Positions 36,794-45,231 of a stretch of 64,000 nucleotides of DNA are shown piece by piece (within the stretch, counting starts at the first letter, position 1; every line of letters begins with the position of its first letter). This stretch comes from UBA4416 sp048498515. GTDB lineage: Bacteria > Bacteroidota > Bacteroidia > B-17B0 > Aurantibacillaceae. A program made the position numbers and the translations under genes. The stretch is from the NCBI GenBank assembly GCA_048498515.1, contig JBEHXV010000010.1, positions 1 through 64,000 of the forward strand, given 5' to 3'. Below the pieces are notes generated by a model. It made no database searches, had not been told where the DNA came from, and saw only the letters and a program-made list of their open reading frames with translations.

Positions 36794-38833
36794 CTAAATC
36801 TTGATCCCTATTATCAATACATCATCCACCTGCTCTAAATTACCTTTCCAGTTTTCAAAGTTCTGATTGAGCAGTTGTTTTTGCTGTTCCATTGGCAAGT
36901 GGCTGTTCGCCAATAAAAATTCTTCCAAAGGTTTGTATTTGTGTTTTTTACCTTTCGGTCCGCCAAATTGGTCGGCATAACCATCAGTAAAGGTATAAAT
37001 GAGATCTCCTTTTTGCAATTCAACCGTATGCGTGGTAAAAGGCTCATGGTCTTTAGGTGACTTGCCTACCGGCATTTTGTCGGCATTGTAACGAATAAAT
37101 TCACCGCCACGAATAATATAGAACCCATTATTGGCAGCCGCGTAGTGCAACTTATTATTATTAAGATCAAGTGCCAGCAAGGTGCAATCCATCCCGTCCT
37201 TTCCTCCTTCGGCGCTACCATCAGTCTTAAGGGCATTAATTAAACGGCTGCGGGTGTGGTTCAACACATCGTTTGGCGCAGTCATCTTCTTTTCATTAAT
37301 GGATTCATTGAGATATGAAATGTTGAGCAAACTCATAAATGCGCCCGGAACGCCGTGACCGGTACTATCGGCAGTAGCCAGATAAAAGAGTTTCTGGTTA
37401 CCGGTTTCTGGCTTTTGGCTTTGCAAACCAGGAACTTTAAACCCCGAACCTGAAACCTCTGATGCCCAATAAAAATCACCACTCACAATATCTTTTGGCT
37501 TAAATAGCACAAAAAATTCGGGCAGATTATTTTTCAGCAATTCGTCGCTGGCCAATAAAGCGGTTTGAATGCGCCTGGCATATGTAATACTGTCTACTAT
37601 TTCTTTTTGTTTTTCCTGGAGCGATTCTTTTTGTTCGGTAATAATTTTATTGGCTTTGCGGTTCTTTTTGTACTGCTTATATGCCAGTGTTCCCAACACC
37701 AGCGAAATAATAAGCGCAAGACCAACGATGAGCAGGATGAATTGCTGCTGCCTGTTTTCCTTTTCTTTTAACTCATTTTCCTTTCCAAGATTTTCTATCT
37801 CTATTTGTTTTTTCTCCGAATCAAATCGTTGTGTCATTTCATGCAAGGCATTTATGCTAAATGCTTTGGCCATGGAGTCTTTATAATGCTTTACCGTATC
37901 GGCATAATAATAGGCATTCATAAAATCCTTTTTTGCCAGGTACATTTCTGCCATGTATTCATACACATCTACCAGGTTATCGGTATACCCGGTTGTTTTG
38001 GCAATAGCCAATGCTTTCCGGTAGTAATGTTCGGCACCGGCATAGTCACCTTCTTCATTCAGCATATAGGCATAATTGTTATACGAATCTACCATGCTGT
38101 TACGGATATCACCTTTCTCATTCACGGCCATGGCTTTAAAATAATACTCCTTGGCTTTCTTTGGTAAATGCATCTCGTAGTAACAATTCCCGATATTATT
38201 GAGTGCCAGTCCGAGTGCAAACGTTTGGTGCTGCTGCTCTGCCATGGCAATAATTTTCTGATAATACTCCAGCGATTTATTATAATCTCCCAGGTAACTG
38301 TAAGATGCCGCCAGGCCCGAACAGACAGTCATTACTCCTTCCGAATCATGAATGGACCTGTAAGTAGTCAGCGACTTTTCATAATACTGCAAAGCAGTTT
38401 TATAATCGCGCTGCCTCTTAAATACATTGGCAATGTTGTTGAGCGAATGCGCAATTTTTTTGGTGAATTGATTCTTTTCAGCCAGGGCCAGGGCTTCCAT
38501 GTGAAGCTTGAAAGCCTCCTCATTTTTTTCGCGGGAAATCAGGGCCAGCGCTTTGCTGTTAAGTCCCAGCCACAGGTAATTATCCAGCTTTAATTTTCTA
38601 GCGAAAAGGATCGTGGAATCGGCATAGGCTTCACCGGTTGAGGCATTGATGTCGCGATAAGCCCAGGCAAGCTCAGTATAAGAGGCAAGTTTAGCTGTAT
38701 CTGTTTTTGCTTTTTTAAGAAACGCTAATTCTTCAGCTACTACCTGGGCATTTGTTTTCTCTTCCTGTGCAAACTGAACTGAAGGCAGCAATAAAAATAA
38801 AAGCGCAATTACTTTAAACCCCGGACTCATCAT
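36794..38833 (-). CDS. TPR sensor with a cytoplasmic SpoIIE (PP2C-like) phosphatase
   Basis: The 679-residue protein has a signal sequence, about six TPR units (roughly 40-330), one membrane helix (about 365-386), a coiled linker and a SpoIIE-type Ser/Thr phosphatase domain. Phosphatase motifs include DIVSGDFYWAS, TADSTGHGVPGAFMS, GKDGMDCTLLALD and FTDGYADQFGG. About 20 residues with a Gly/Pro/Gln-rich text (SGSGFKVPGLQSQKPETGNQ, residues 461-480) interrupt the domain between strands. The paralogue at 46118 has the same insert. Such phosphatases usually act on anti-sigma antagonists; no partner is next to it. Confidence 0.92.
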   Translation of the reverse strand: MMSPGFKVIALLFLLLPSVQFAQEEKTNAQVVAEELAFLKKAKTDTAKLASYTELAWAYRDINASTGEAYADSTILFARKLKLDNYLWLGLNSKALALISREKNEEAFKLHMEALALAEKNQFTKKIAHSLNNIANVFKRQRDYKTALQYYEKSLTTYRSIHDSEGVMTVCSGLAASYSYLGDYNKSLEYYQKIIAMAEQQHQTFALGLALNNIGNCYYEMHLPKKAKEYYFKAMAVNEKGDIRNSMVDSYNNYAYMLNEEGDYAGAEHYYRKALAIAKTTGYTDNLVDVYEYMAEMYLAKKDFMNAYYYADTVKHYKDSMAKAFSINALHEMTQRFDSEKKQIEIENLGKENELKEKENRQQQFILLIVGLALIISLVLGTLAYKQYKKNRKANKIITEQKESLQEKQKEIVDSITYARRIQTALLASDELLKNNLPEFFVLFKPKDIVSGDFYWASEVSGSGFKVPGLQSQKPETGNQKLFYLATADSTGHGVPGAFMSLLNISYLNESINEKKMTAPNDVLNHTRSRLINALKTDGSAEGGKDGMDCTLLALDLNNNKLHYAAANNGFYIIRGGEFIRYNADKMPVGKSPKDHEPFTTHTVELQKGDLIYTFTDGYADQFGGPKGKKHKYKPLEEFLLANSHLPMEQQKQLLNQNFENWKGNLEQVDDVLIIGIKI

Positions 38834-38889
38834 TTTTTATTCATTTAATAAATTAAATGTAACAAAAAATAGGATGATTCTTAAGCCTT

Positions 38890-39765
38890 TCAGTTATTTA
38901 CGTGCAATTCCTGTTTAAACCAATTAAGGGTAAGGCTTCTTGCTTCATTCAGCTTATCGCCATACCATAAGTGGCCTTCCCCGTCGAATGTTATAAATGA
39001 ATTCCGGATCCCGTTCGCATCCAGCTTTTGCTTAAAGCGTTGAACGCTTACATAGGGCACACCAATGTCTTTTGTACCGTGAATGAGTAAGGTTGGTACA
39101 GCATTGGTTACATTCCAGTAAGGGCTCGCTGCTTTATAAGAAGCGGTGTCCTGTGATGTATGCAGAGGGCAACCGGCATACACCTCAAACACTTCGTGTG
39201 CGCTATTAATGGCCAATTGGTCGGGATCAATAAAGTTGACGGGTCCTGCCCAGGAGGCGCAGGCTTTGATCTTATGATCGGCATTATAGGTATAGGCTGC
39301 CATCATCGACAGGTGCGCGCCGGCGCTCTGCCCTACCAGGCCGAAATTATCGGCTGAGATTTGCCATGTATCCGATTTGGAAGCGATAAAATCAATGGCT
39401 TTGCGCACATCTTGCATCAATTCAGCATGGTGCTGATGGGTAATGCTTGATGCATACCTGTAATTAATGGTGGCGCAGGCAATACCATCGTTCGAGAACT
39501 TTTCTATTTCCTGTAAGAACACACTCCTGTCGCCCATTACCCAAGCACCACCGTGTATGAAAATAACAACGGGTGTACTGGTACTGCGGTTCTTTGGCAG
39601 GACAATATCCATTTTATTGCGCCAGTGTTCCCCATAAGGTACTGCCAACAAGGTTTGTTTTTTGTCAGGATCCAGGGCTTTTTCCTGCAGCTGTTCTATT
39701 TTTTTGCAGGAGGGTAGTTGTAAGAGCAGCACAACTACCGGGAGAAGGATGCGGCTTCGTTTCAT
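38890..39765 (-). CDS. Alpha/beta-hydrolase, probable esterase lipoprotein
   Basis: About 291 residues, started at 39765 (the third codon of the longest frame also fits). A lipobox (LLQLPSC) would anchor it in the envelope. The fold is alpha/beta-hydrolase of the carboxylesterase group, with the oxyanion motif FIHGGAWVMG, the nucleophile in GLVGQSAGA, the Asp region LIHGTKDIGVP and the catalytic His in EGHLWYG. It probably cleaves carboxyl esters of an unknown substrate. It is 56 bases from the phosphatase gene on the same strand. Confidence 0.9.
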   Translation of the reverse strand: MKRSRILLPVVVLLLQLPSCKKIEQLQEKALDPDKKQTLLAVPYGEHWRNKMDIVLPKNRSTSTPVVIFIHGGAWVMGDRSVFLQEIEKFSNDGIACATINYRYASSITHQHHAELMQDVRKAIDFIASKSDTWQISADNFGLVGQSAGAHLSMMAAYTYNADHKIKACASWAGPVNFIDPDQLAINSAHEVFEVYAGCPLHTSQDTASYKAASPYWNVTNAVPTLLIHGTKDIGVPYVSVQRFKQKLDANGIRNSFITFDGEGHLWYGDKLNEARSLTLNWFKQELHVNN

Positions 39766-39966
39766 ATGCATTGTTTTTTGGTATAAGGCGTAAATGAAAA
39801 AAAGTAACAGTTTAACCGGTAAGCACTAATTCCTTAGTGGAATCTTTGCCTTTTTTAACCGCCTTTTTTCCGTAGTGACCGAAAAACGCCGCAACGGGCC
39901 TGTAATCTTCGGACCTTCGTAGCAGAAAACAGATAAAGAGAATTTAAACCTTAAATAACATAAATC

Positions 39967-40398
39967 ATGAAAACACTTATTATTATTTTAACCACCCTTC
40001 CTTTTTTAAGCTTCACTTTAAAGGATGACAACACATTAAACAACACCAACGTGTTGGAGAAATTTGTATTCGGTGCCCCAAAAAGCTCTTTTAAAGACCT
40101 GGCGCTCGAAGTTGAGAATAAAAGCGCACATTTATACACTATTAACCCTGCCGAACTAAGCATACCGGGTGTTGAGTTTGAATACATTCATGCTGCCTTC
40201 ACAAAAAACAAACTATCAGCTATTACCATTTCAACTAAAAATTCCACACGTGGTTATTTTCTTAAATACCTGAAAGATAATTATGGTGCGCCAGCCAAAA
40301 CCAGTACAACTTATGAGTGGGAAGTAAAAAATGTAAGGATTGTTTATGAACCATATAAAACTGGTCATGACGCCTCTGTTAGCTTCTTACCAGTTTAA
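39967..40398 (+). CDS. Uncharacterised secreted protein, 143 residues
   Basis: A short signal peptide (MKTLIIILTTLPFLSFTL) is followed by a small alpha/beta domain with GAPKSSFKDL, VEFEYIHAAFTKNKLSAITI and KNVRIVYEPY. The layout is seen in small periplasmic proteins of Bacteroidota whose role is unknown. It has its own strong terminator and is divergent from the esterase gene. Confidence 0.75.
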   Translation: MKTLIIILTTLPFLSFTLKDDNTLNNTNVLEKFVFGAPKSSFKDLALEVENKSAHLYTINPAELSIPGVEFEYIHAAFTKNKLSAITISTKNSTRGYFLKYLKDNYGAPAKTSTTYEWEVKNVRIVYEPYKTGHDASVSFLPV

Positions 40399-40452
40399 AA
40401 TGCAATGATCTACGCTTCCCAATAAATTCGTGTTATACGAAAAAGTAGTGGT

Positions 40453-40508
40453 AAGGATCCCGCGCAGACTGATGAAACTAATCGGCTGCTAAGGGATCCT
40501 TTCTTTTT
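40453..40508 (+). terminator. Strong terminator after the secreted protein gene
   Basis: Outer arms AAGGATCCC (40453) / GGGATCCTT (40493) and inner pairing GCAG...CTGC and GAT...ATC form a long hairpin. TTCTTTTTTT follows on the plus strand. Confidence 0.88.
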
Positions 40509-40614
40509 TTACACTGACAAATGAAAAGCTAAAATACATGATGAAGTACTATTTCACATAGCCGGATAAAATGGTAACGCGTAGAAACTTTTATTTTTTT
40601 GGAAATGAAGCGTT

Positions 40615-41055
40615 TCATAAACCACTTTTTTCAACCACGTTCTTCAGTTTTTCCAGTACCATTTCCCAGTTCTTCTGGGAGTGCACACGCATCTCTTCCG
40701 ACTCATTATTGTCCTGCGACAAGGTAACCTCTGTTTTATTGCCTGCCTCTTTCAGCTCAATGGTAATGGTATGGTAGTTTTCGGCAATGTCCAGTTTATC
40801 GGAGGCCGGATTAAAGGTATTATAGCGCAGTAATTTTCCCTTTTCCACATTCAACACATAACCTCTTTCCTCAAAAGGTTTTCCTTCCCATTCCCCGGTA
40901 AATGATATTTTGCTGTCGGGTTTAAAATCCGATTCCACATCGGCACCAAACATATATTGTTTTACTTTAACAGGATTGATGAGGGCGTCCCACACATCGT
41001 GGGTTGAAGCGTTGATGGTAATTTGCGCTTTAGCAACAAGATCTTTTGTGTTCAT
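40615..41055 (-). CDS. SRPBCC (AHSA1-like) protein
   Basis: The 146-residue protein belongs to the same helix-grip superfamily as the three in the operon at 34434-36406, but is on the other strand and outside it. It starts AKAQITINASTHDVWDALINPVKVKQYMFG and contains a NVEKGKLLRYNTFNPAS strand pair. Ligand and partner are unknown. It lies 51 bases downstream of the FGE-like gene on the same strand and may be co-transcribed. Confidence 0.9.
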   Translation of the reverse strand: MNTKDLVAKAQITINASTHDVWDALINPVKVKQYMFGADVESDFKPDSKISFTGEWEGKPFEERGYVLNVEKGKLLRYNTFNPASDKLDIAENYHTITIELKEAGNKTEVTLSQDNNESEEMRVHSQKNWEMVLEKLKNVVEKSGL

Positions 41056-41106
41056 GGTCTTTTTGTATTGATTCCATGCCTCATCAAATCAAATGCCAGC
41101 AACCTG

Positions 41107-42552
41107 TTACCAAAATGGGCTTTTATAGTCGGGGTCATCAGGATCAATCACAACGATCCTGAACCCCACAAAAGGCGACATGCGTTGTGCTGTAAACTCA
41201 TTTTCCAGTCTATTATAATCCTGCTTACTTTTCCAGCTCAGGCCGGCAAGCCAGATTTTGGAAGAGTTTTTTTGAAGCACCATTTCCGACACACGACCTG
41301 TTTTTCCAAGCACTTTCATGCGTTGAGTATAAATGGTATCCGCATTGACCGTCTTGTAATACTGAATGCCTTTGTTGAAGAAATCCATAAGCTCTTTTTC
41401 ATTCCAGCCGTAGCGGTTGGTGGTGAAAACAGGATAAAGCGAATCGATCCGTTTCAGCCGCTTCTTTACAATGTCGATGCGGTGTTCAAACGATCCGTCA
41501 ACAAGGCGCTCTGTTTCATCATAAATGGTATTATATCCTTTTTCATAAGCAATTTTGGCGTATCCTTCGCGGGCTGCCGCTATCCAATCTTCGTCGTAAG
41601 GCAGCCTGATCTTCAGTGGCTTTATTTTCAGGCGATGCTGCTTAATGAAAAGAGCTGTTTCTTCTTCGAGCCATTTGCAAAACAGCCCCGCGCCTTCCCG
41701 GGTAATTGTCACTACAGGGAAATCATTGTAGGATACATCCTGAAAATACAGTTCCGCAAGGTTCATGTAACCATACACCGCCCAGTTTTCAGGAAACGCC
41801 CTTGCCGTTAAATAGTCATTATCCCGTTTTTGGGCCAACAGATCGGCCAGAAAAGTCCTGTATTCAAGGTTAGTGATTTGTACATTCCGTATCCTGAAAG
41901 CATCGTATATAAGCTGCTTGCCGACATAGGTCATTTTATTGGCGGGCACATAGGTGTACAGGTCTTTATCGGATTGTATCAGCTTCAGAATCATCTGCTC
42001 TTTTATACTTTGGTAAAGCGCCTTGTCTTTATCAGCCAGGTAAGGAACAGTAACTTGTTTTTCCTGAGCTACAGCAACCAATTTCTTTGATGCTGCAGAA
42101 TCCTGGGGGGATATGCGGATCAACAACTTAGGGCGCCCAAACGTATCGGGTTGTTTTATAATGGCATCCGCACCATCAACCGGCACACTGGCAGCTTCTC
42201 CTGCAGGATGAGAGCCGGCTTCCACTGTCGTTCTTAAACTACCCCAATTACCTGGCGTTTTACCTCCTTTAACCGTTTCGGGTCCTGGCCCTAAAACATA
42301 CCAAAGCAGCAACAATAGACAAACAATACTAATGGCGAACACCACATAATACCATTTAGTTCTGCTGCCTGAATTATTTTTTAAACGTTTTAAAAGTGCT
42401 TGTTCTTTTGAGGGATCAGGTTTCACATCATATTCCTGCGTCAGCACAAACCCAGCCTCCTGCTCATTTAATGTGACGCTGTTCTCCTCAAGGTATAAAT
42501 CCCTGAGCAATTCATCCAGTTCGTGTTCATTGATATGTTCCTGTTTTTTCAT
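41107..42552 (-). CDS. Membrane protein with a GldK/FGE-like domain, possible anti-sigma partner
   Basis: The 481-residue protein has a cytoplasmic N-terminal part (1-65), one membrane helix (about 67-88) and an extracytoplasmic domain. In the latter, VVTITREGAGLFCKWLEEE, RLPYDEDWIAAAREG and the C-terminal PFVGFRIVVID follow the order of formylglycine-generating-enzyme (SUMF1/FGE) folds, as in GldK. The catalytic Cys pair of true FGE is not seen, so an enzymatic role is unlikely. It starts 3 bases after an ECF sigma gene. A protein in this place with a cytoplasmic tail, one membrane helix and a sensing domain is a good anti-sigma candidate; this is inference. Confidence 0.75.
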   Translation of the reverse strand: MKKQEHINEHELDELLRDLYLEENSVTLNEQEAGFVLTQEYDVKPDPSKEQALLKRLKNNSGSRTKWYYVVFAISIVCLLLLLWYVLGPGPETVKGGKTPGNWGSLRTTVEAGSHPAGEAASVPVDGADAIIKQPDTFGRPKLLIRISPQDSAASKKLVAVAQEKQVTVPYLADKDKALYQSIKEQMILKLIQSDKDLYTYVPANKMTYVGKQLIYDAFRIRNVQITNLEYRTFLADLLAQKRDNDYLTARAFPENWAVYGYMNLAELYFQDVSYNDFPVVTITREGAGLFCKWLEEETALFIKQHRLKIKPLKIRLPYDEDWIAAAREGYAKIAYEKGYNTIYDETERLVDGSFEHRIDIVKKRLKRIDSLYPVFTTNRYGWNEKELMDFFNKGIQYYKTVNADTIYTQRMKVLGKTGRVSEMVLQKNSSKIWLAGLSWKSKQDYNRLENEFTAQRMSPFVGFRIVVIDPDDPDYKSPFW

Positions 42553-42555
42553 GGC

Positions 42556-43110
42556 TTAACTATTGCTCACGCATTCGTTTACTTTTTCAACCAGTACCTG
42601 TTTGGCGCGCATGTAATATACCTTAAGCTGTTCAGTCGGTTTATTCACGTAACGTGCAATATCATCATACGAAAAATTCTGGGCTTTCATTAACAGTAAA
42701 ACACGCTTCCAATCGTCGAAACCGGCCAGGATCATTTTAAGGCATTTCATGTGCAAACTGTCTTTTTGATCTGTAGCGCTGCCATTATCGACCGGAACGA
42801 TACTGCCGTGCTTTTCTTCGAGTTCAACGGTTTGCACCTGCTTATGTTTTTTTGCCTGATAATGGTTCTTAAGGTTATTGATGAAGATGCGGAACACGAA
42901 GCCATTGAACTTGCTTTCGGTTTCAAATGTATACTTATCAATAACCTCCATTACTTTATACAAGGTTTTATAAACCAGTTCCCAGGCTTCGTCTTCGTCC
43001 AGGTTCCACCGCCCCACAGCAAAGCCATACAGTTTTTTTCCGTAACTGTTATACAGGAGTGTAATAGCTTGTTCATCTTTCCTGCGTATATGTTGTACCA
43101 GTTCAATCAT
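42556..43110 (-). CDS. ECF RNA polymerase sigma factor
   Basis: The 184-residue protein has a sigma-70 region 2 (about 12-82, with ITLLYNSYGKKLYGF and FRIFINNLKNHYQAK) and region 4 (about 120-180, with FSYDDIARYVNKPTEQLKVYYMRAKQ). A charged linker joins them. The downstream gene starts 3 bases after its stop and is likely its membrane partner. Upstream, 76 bases away on the same strand, is a PorP/SprF-type gene. Target promoters are unknown. Confidence 0.92.
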   Translation of the reverse strand: MIELVQHIRRKDEQAITLLYNSYGKKLYGFAVGRWNLDEDEAWELVYKTLYKVMEVIDKYTFETESKFNGFVFRIFINNLKNHYQAKKHKQVQTVELEEKHGSIVPVDNGSATDQKDSLHMKCLKMILAGFDDWKRVLLLMKAQNFSYDDIARYVNKPTEQLKVYYMRAKQVLVEKVNECVSNS

Positions 43111-43186
43111 AAAACGGATTCATATCTTCCACTAAATTTAAGCAATTTCGGCTGGTTTCTTTATATAACAAAAACAGGTAACAGCT

Positions 43187-44131
43187 TTAAAACGACGGGC
43201 AGTCGAGTAAACGGTACCTGGGCCTTTTCTTTTTACATTCAAACCTCAACTGAAAAGACACTTCATGTGAGCCCGCGGTGTTGCTTGCAAGCTTTGATAC
43301 GGTGACATCATAGCTATAGCCTAATTTTAAGTGATTGGTCTGGATGCCAAGCAACACAATAAAGGCGTCGCTGTTCCGGTACCACAGGCCAGCCACAAAA
43401 TACTGTTTCGTAAAATAAACACCCAGGTTAAGTTGCGTAAAGTTTTGTTGCTGCTGGAACAGGATGTTTGGAGAGATGGAACTTTCGCTGCCTTTTTCGA
43501 GGTTGATAATAGCACCCGCATGCACCGTGAGTTTTAACGGAAGTTTTGAGGGGCCCAGGAGTCCTTCGTCGGGTTGCGTGATGTGATTGGCTGCCACACC
43601 AAAAAAATAATGCCGGCTATGCCCTAAAATGCCTGCCGAAAAATCGGCATTACGCTTGTTTTGCATCGGAATAATTTCGTTGGTATTCCATACAAAGCCT
43701 CTGCGCGCATCGATCATATCACCAAAATTGAGCTTGCTCCGGTCGATGGTTTTTTGAAAGTAAGTAGCCTGCAAAGCCGCTTTTATAGAAAAACTGCGGG
43801 TAACGGTTATGTTGTAGGAATAGATGAGCGAAGCGCTGGTGGTTTTAAGCGTTCCCCTGGCCTGGTTATCACTCGTTACCAAAAATCCCAACCCTCCCGA
43901 AATGGCTTCCACATAACGGTCGTACGAAGCGCTGTAACTCACATAGGTTCCCGACAGGTTTGGCCATTGGTTGCGATAGTTGAAACACATACGCGGGCAA
44001 TATTCCGATCCGGCAAAGGCGGGATTCAGATAAAGCGGGTTGGCGTAGAATTGGGTAAACTGAAGGTCCTGTGCCCCAAGGCCCATGGCAAGACCAAGGA
44101 GAACAAACAGGATAAATTCATAGCGTTTCAT
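43187..44131 (-). CDS. PorP/SprF family outer-membrane protein
   Basis: The 314-residue protein has a signal peptide and starts its mature part with DLQFTQFYANPLYLNPAFAGS, the hallmark of PorP/SprF proteins. It continues as a beta-barrel with repeated strands and ends EVSFQLRFECKKKRPRYRLLDCPSF. PorP/SprF proteins take part in type IX secretion or in anchoring its cargo at the surface. It is the first gene of a minus-strand run followed by an ECF sigma and an FGE-like membrane protein. Confidence 0.93.
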   Translation of the reverse strand: MKRYEFILFVLLGLAMGLGAQDLQFTQFYANPLYLNPAFAGSEYCPRMCFNYRNQWPNLSGTYVSYSASYDRYVEAISGGLGFLVTSDNQARGTLKTTSASLIYSYNITVTRSFSIKAALQATYFQKTIDRSKLNFGDMIDARRGFVWNTNEIIPMQNKRNADFSAGILGHSRHYFFGVAANHITQPDEGLLGPSKLPLKLTVHAGAIINLEKGSESSISPNILFQQQQNFTQLNLGVYFTKQYFVAGLWYRNSDAFIVLLGIQTNHLKLGYSYDVTVSKLASNTAGSHEVSFQLRFECKKKRPRYRLLDCPSF

Positions 44132-44252
44132 AGCATATGTGTTTAGCGTTAATAGTGTCAGGAACCATGGAAGCCCTTTGCTTTACTATAACAAAAACAG
44201 GTAACAATCGGTATGAAGCCGTTTAGTGGGGCATTTTTTAGATGATTTAACG

Positions 44253-44284
44253 TTGGCCTAAACAATAAATCGATACATTTGCAT
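44253..44284 (+). promoter_or_regulatory. Promoter and weak ArsR-like box of the second ArsR gene
   Basis: TTG (44253-44255) followed 18 bases on by TACATTTG (44274-44281) fits the Bacteroidota TTG/TAnnTTTG promoter. The start codon is at 44287, so the transcript would be nearly leaderless. ATCGATACATTTGCAT (44269-44284) resembles the two boxes downstream with three mismatches to ATCNAAATATTTNGAT. Confidence 0.55.
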
Positions 44285-44286
44285 TC

Positions 44287-44574
44287 ATGAATGCGAAGAC
44301 TGATCTTAAAAAGATCGAGAAGATATCAAAGGCCCTGGGCGATCCCTACCGCCTAAAGATCATGGAACAGATCAAAAAAGAAAAATGCGCCATGCAATGC
44401 TCCTGTATTGTAGATGCTTTTAAATTGTCCCAGTCAACCGTATCGCATCACCTGAAACAGCTTATCGATGCCGACCTTATCATCCCTGAAAAAGAAGGCA
44501 GGCATATGAATTACAGGATCAACAAAGAAGTTTTCTCTTCCTACATCAAATACCTGAGCCATTACGACTCCTGA
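44287..44574 (+). CDS. ArsR-family regulator with a cysteine cluster
   Basis: The 95-residue winged-helix protein has KALGDPYRLKIMEQI and the recognition helix FKLSQSTVSHHLKQL. Three cysteines are packed in CAMQCSC (C34, C38, C40), close to where classical ArsR sensors use CVCDL for arsenite, so thiol-based sensing of a metal(loid) is likely. The gene is divergent from the PorP/SprF gene and 189 bases upstream of two short cysteine-containing ORFs, with two matching operator boxes between. No arsenic reductase or efflux gene lies near. Confidence 0.9.
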   Translation: MNAKTDLKKIEKISKALGDPYRLKIMEQIKKEKCAMQCSCIVDAFKLSQSTVSHHLKQLIDADLIIPEKEGRHMNYRINKEVFSSYIKYLSHYDS

Positions 44575-44616
44575 GTTTTTTTCTTAAATTTTTATGGTTG
44601 TTAAAAAATGTAAATA

Positions 44617-44644
44617 ATATATCGAAATATTTGGATATATCGAT
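44617..44644 (+). promoter_or_regulatory. ArsR-type operator box 1
   Basis: The box includes the dyad ATCGAAATATTTGGAT (44621-44636), which fits ATCNAAATATTTNGAT. It is extended by ATAT on the left and ATATCGAT on the right. Box 2 is 100 bases downstream. Confidence 0.7.
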
Positions 44645-44720
44645 TTGATCCTTTTCCTTTGTTATCAAATCCCAAAACTTTATGTCACAAAAATTAAGCG
44701 GTGGGAAATAATTAAAAAAT

Positions 44721-44747
44721 AAATCGAAATATTTAGATATATCAATT
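44721..44747 (+). promoter_or_regulatory. ArsR-type operator box 2
   Basis: ATCGAAATATTTAGAT (44723-44738) is the second copy of the dyad, again followed by ATATCAAT. It ends 16 bases before the start codon of the first short ORF, in a place where a bound regulator would block the promoter. Confidence 0.7.
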
Positions 44748-44763
44748 ACTAAACCCAAAGCTT

Positions 44764-44943
44764 ATGAAAGAAAACGACACGACTACGAATGCGCTTTGCT
44801 ATTGCAAAGACCGTACAGCTTTAAAAAGGCTTTCGCCAAAAGAAGACAGCAAGGAGCCGGTGAGGGACGCCATTACAAATAATAACCTGAACATAGATAA
44901 GTCGAAACCCTGGTCGGTATTTGGCGAATGGTACTGGATCTGA
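44764..44943 (+). CDS. Short cysteine-containing ORF 1, 59 residues
   Basis: The 59-codon frame opens MKENDTTTNALCYCKDRTAL. It has a CYC motif near the N-terminus, a charged middle and an aromatic C-terminus (WSVFGEWYWI). It lies directly behind the second ArsR box, has no competing frame, and is followed 56 bases later by another 59-codon frame. A metal-binding or peptide role is possible; no family is recognised. Confidence 0.6.
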   Translation: MKENDTTTNALCYCKDRTALKRLSPKEDSKEPVRDAITNNNLNIDKSKPWSVFGEWYWI

Positions 44944-44999
44944 TGACAGGTGCCAGTTCTTCAATAAACCTAAAACATTTAAACATCAAACACTAACCC

Positions 45000-45179
45000 A
45001 TGCATACAACAGGAAACAACACACAAACCACTCCCCAAAACAGCAATTTCATCAAAGCCATGATAAAAATTGCCAATCCCGACTGGAGCCCGGAGCAAAT
45101 TGAAGCCGAAGCCCAACGCAAGCTCAATGAAGCCATGAACCCAACAGGCGACGACAACTGCGAATTTTGCTCAAGCTAA
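45000..45179 (+). CDS. Short cysteine-containing ORF 2, 59 residues
   Basis: The 59-codon frame opens MHTTGNNTQTTPQNSNF. A helical middle follows (PDWSPEQIEAEAQRKLNEAM), then a C-terminal CEFCSS. The CxxC is at the very end of the chain, as in some thiol or metal carriers and in modified peptides. A clear terminator 30 bases past the stop supports a real transcription unit shared with ORF 1. No family is recognised. Confidence 0.6.
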   Translation: MHTTGNNTQTTPQNSNFIKAMIKIANPDWSPEQIEAEAQRKLNEAMNPTGDDNCEFCSS

Positions 45180-45208
45180 ATTTACCTAATCAAGTTTTTT
45201 TAAAGTTT

Positions 45209-45231
45209 AAGGAGGCAATTGCCTCCTTTTT
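45209..45231 (+). terminator. Terminator after the two short ORFs
   Basis: AAGGAGGCAATTGCCTCCTTTTT is a perfect palindromic stem followed by a T-run. It closes the ArsR-controlled unit that starts at 44287 or 44764. Confidence 0.9.

Noticed and set aside
41107..42552. True formylglycine-generating enzyme
   Set aside because: The fold order matches, but the catalytic Cys pair is missing and no sulfatase gene is near.
44921..45103. 60-residue frame overlapping both short cysteine ORFs
   Set aside because: It overlaps the end of ORF 1 and the start of ORF 2 in another frame, lacks Cys, and ends inside ORF 2. The two 59-codon frames fit the boxes and terminator better.
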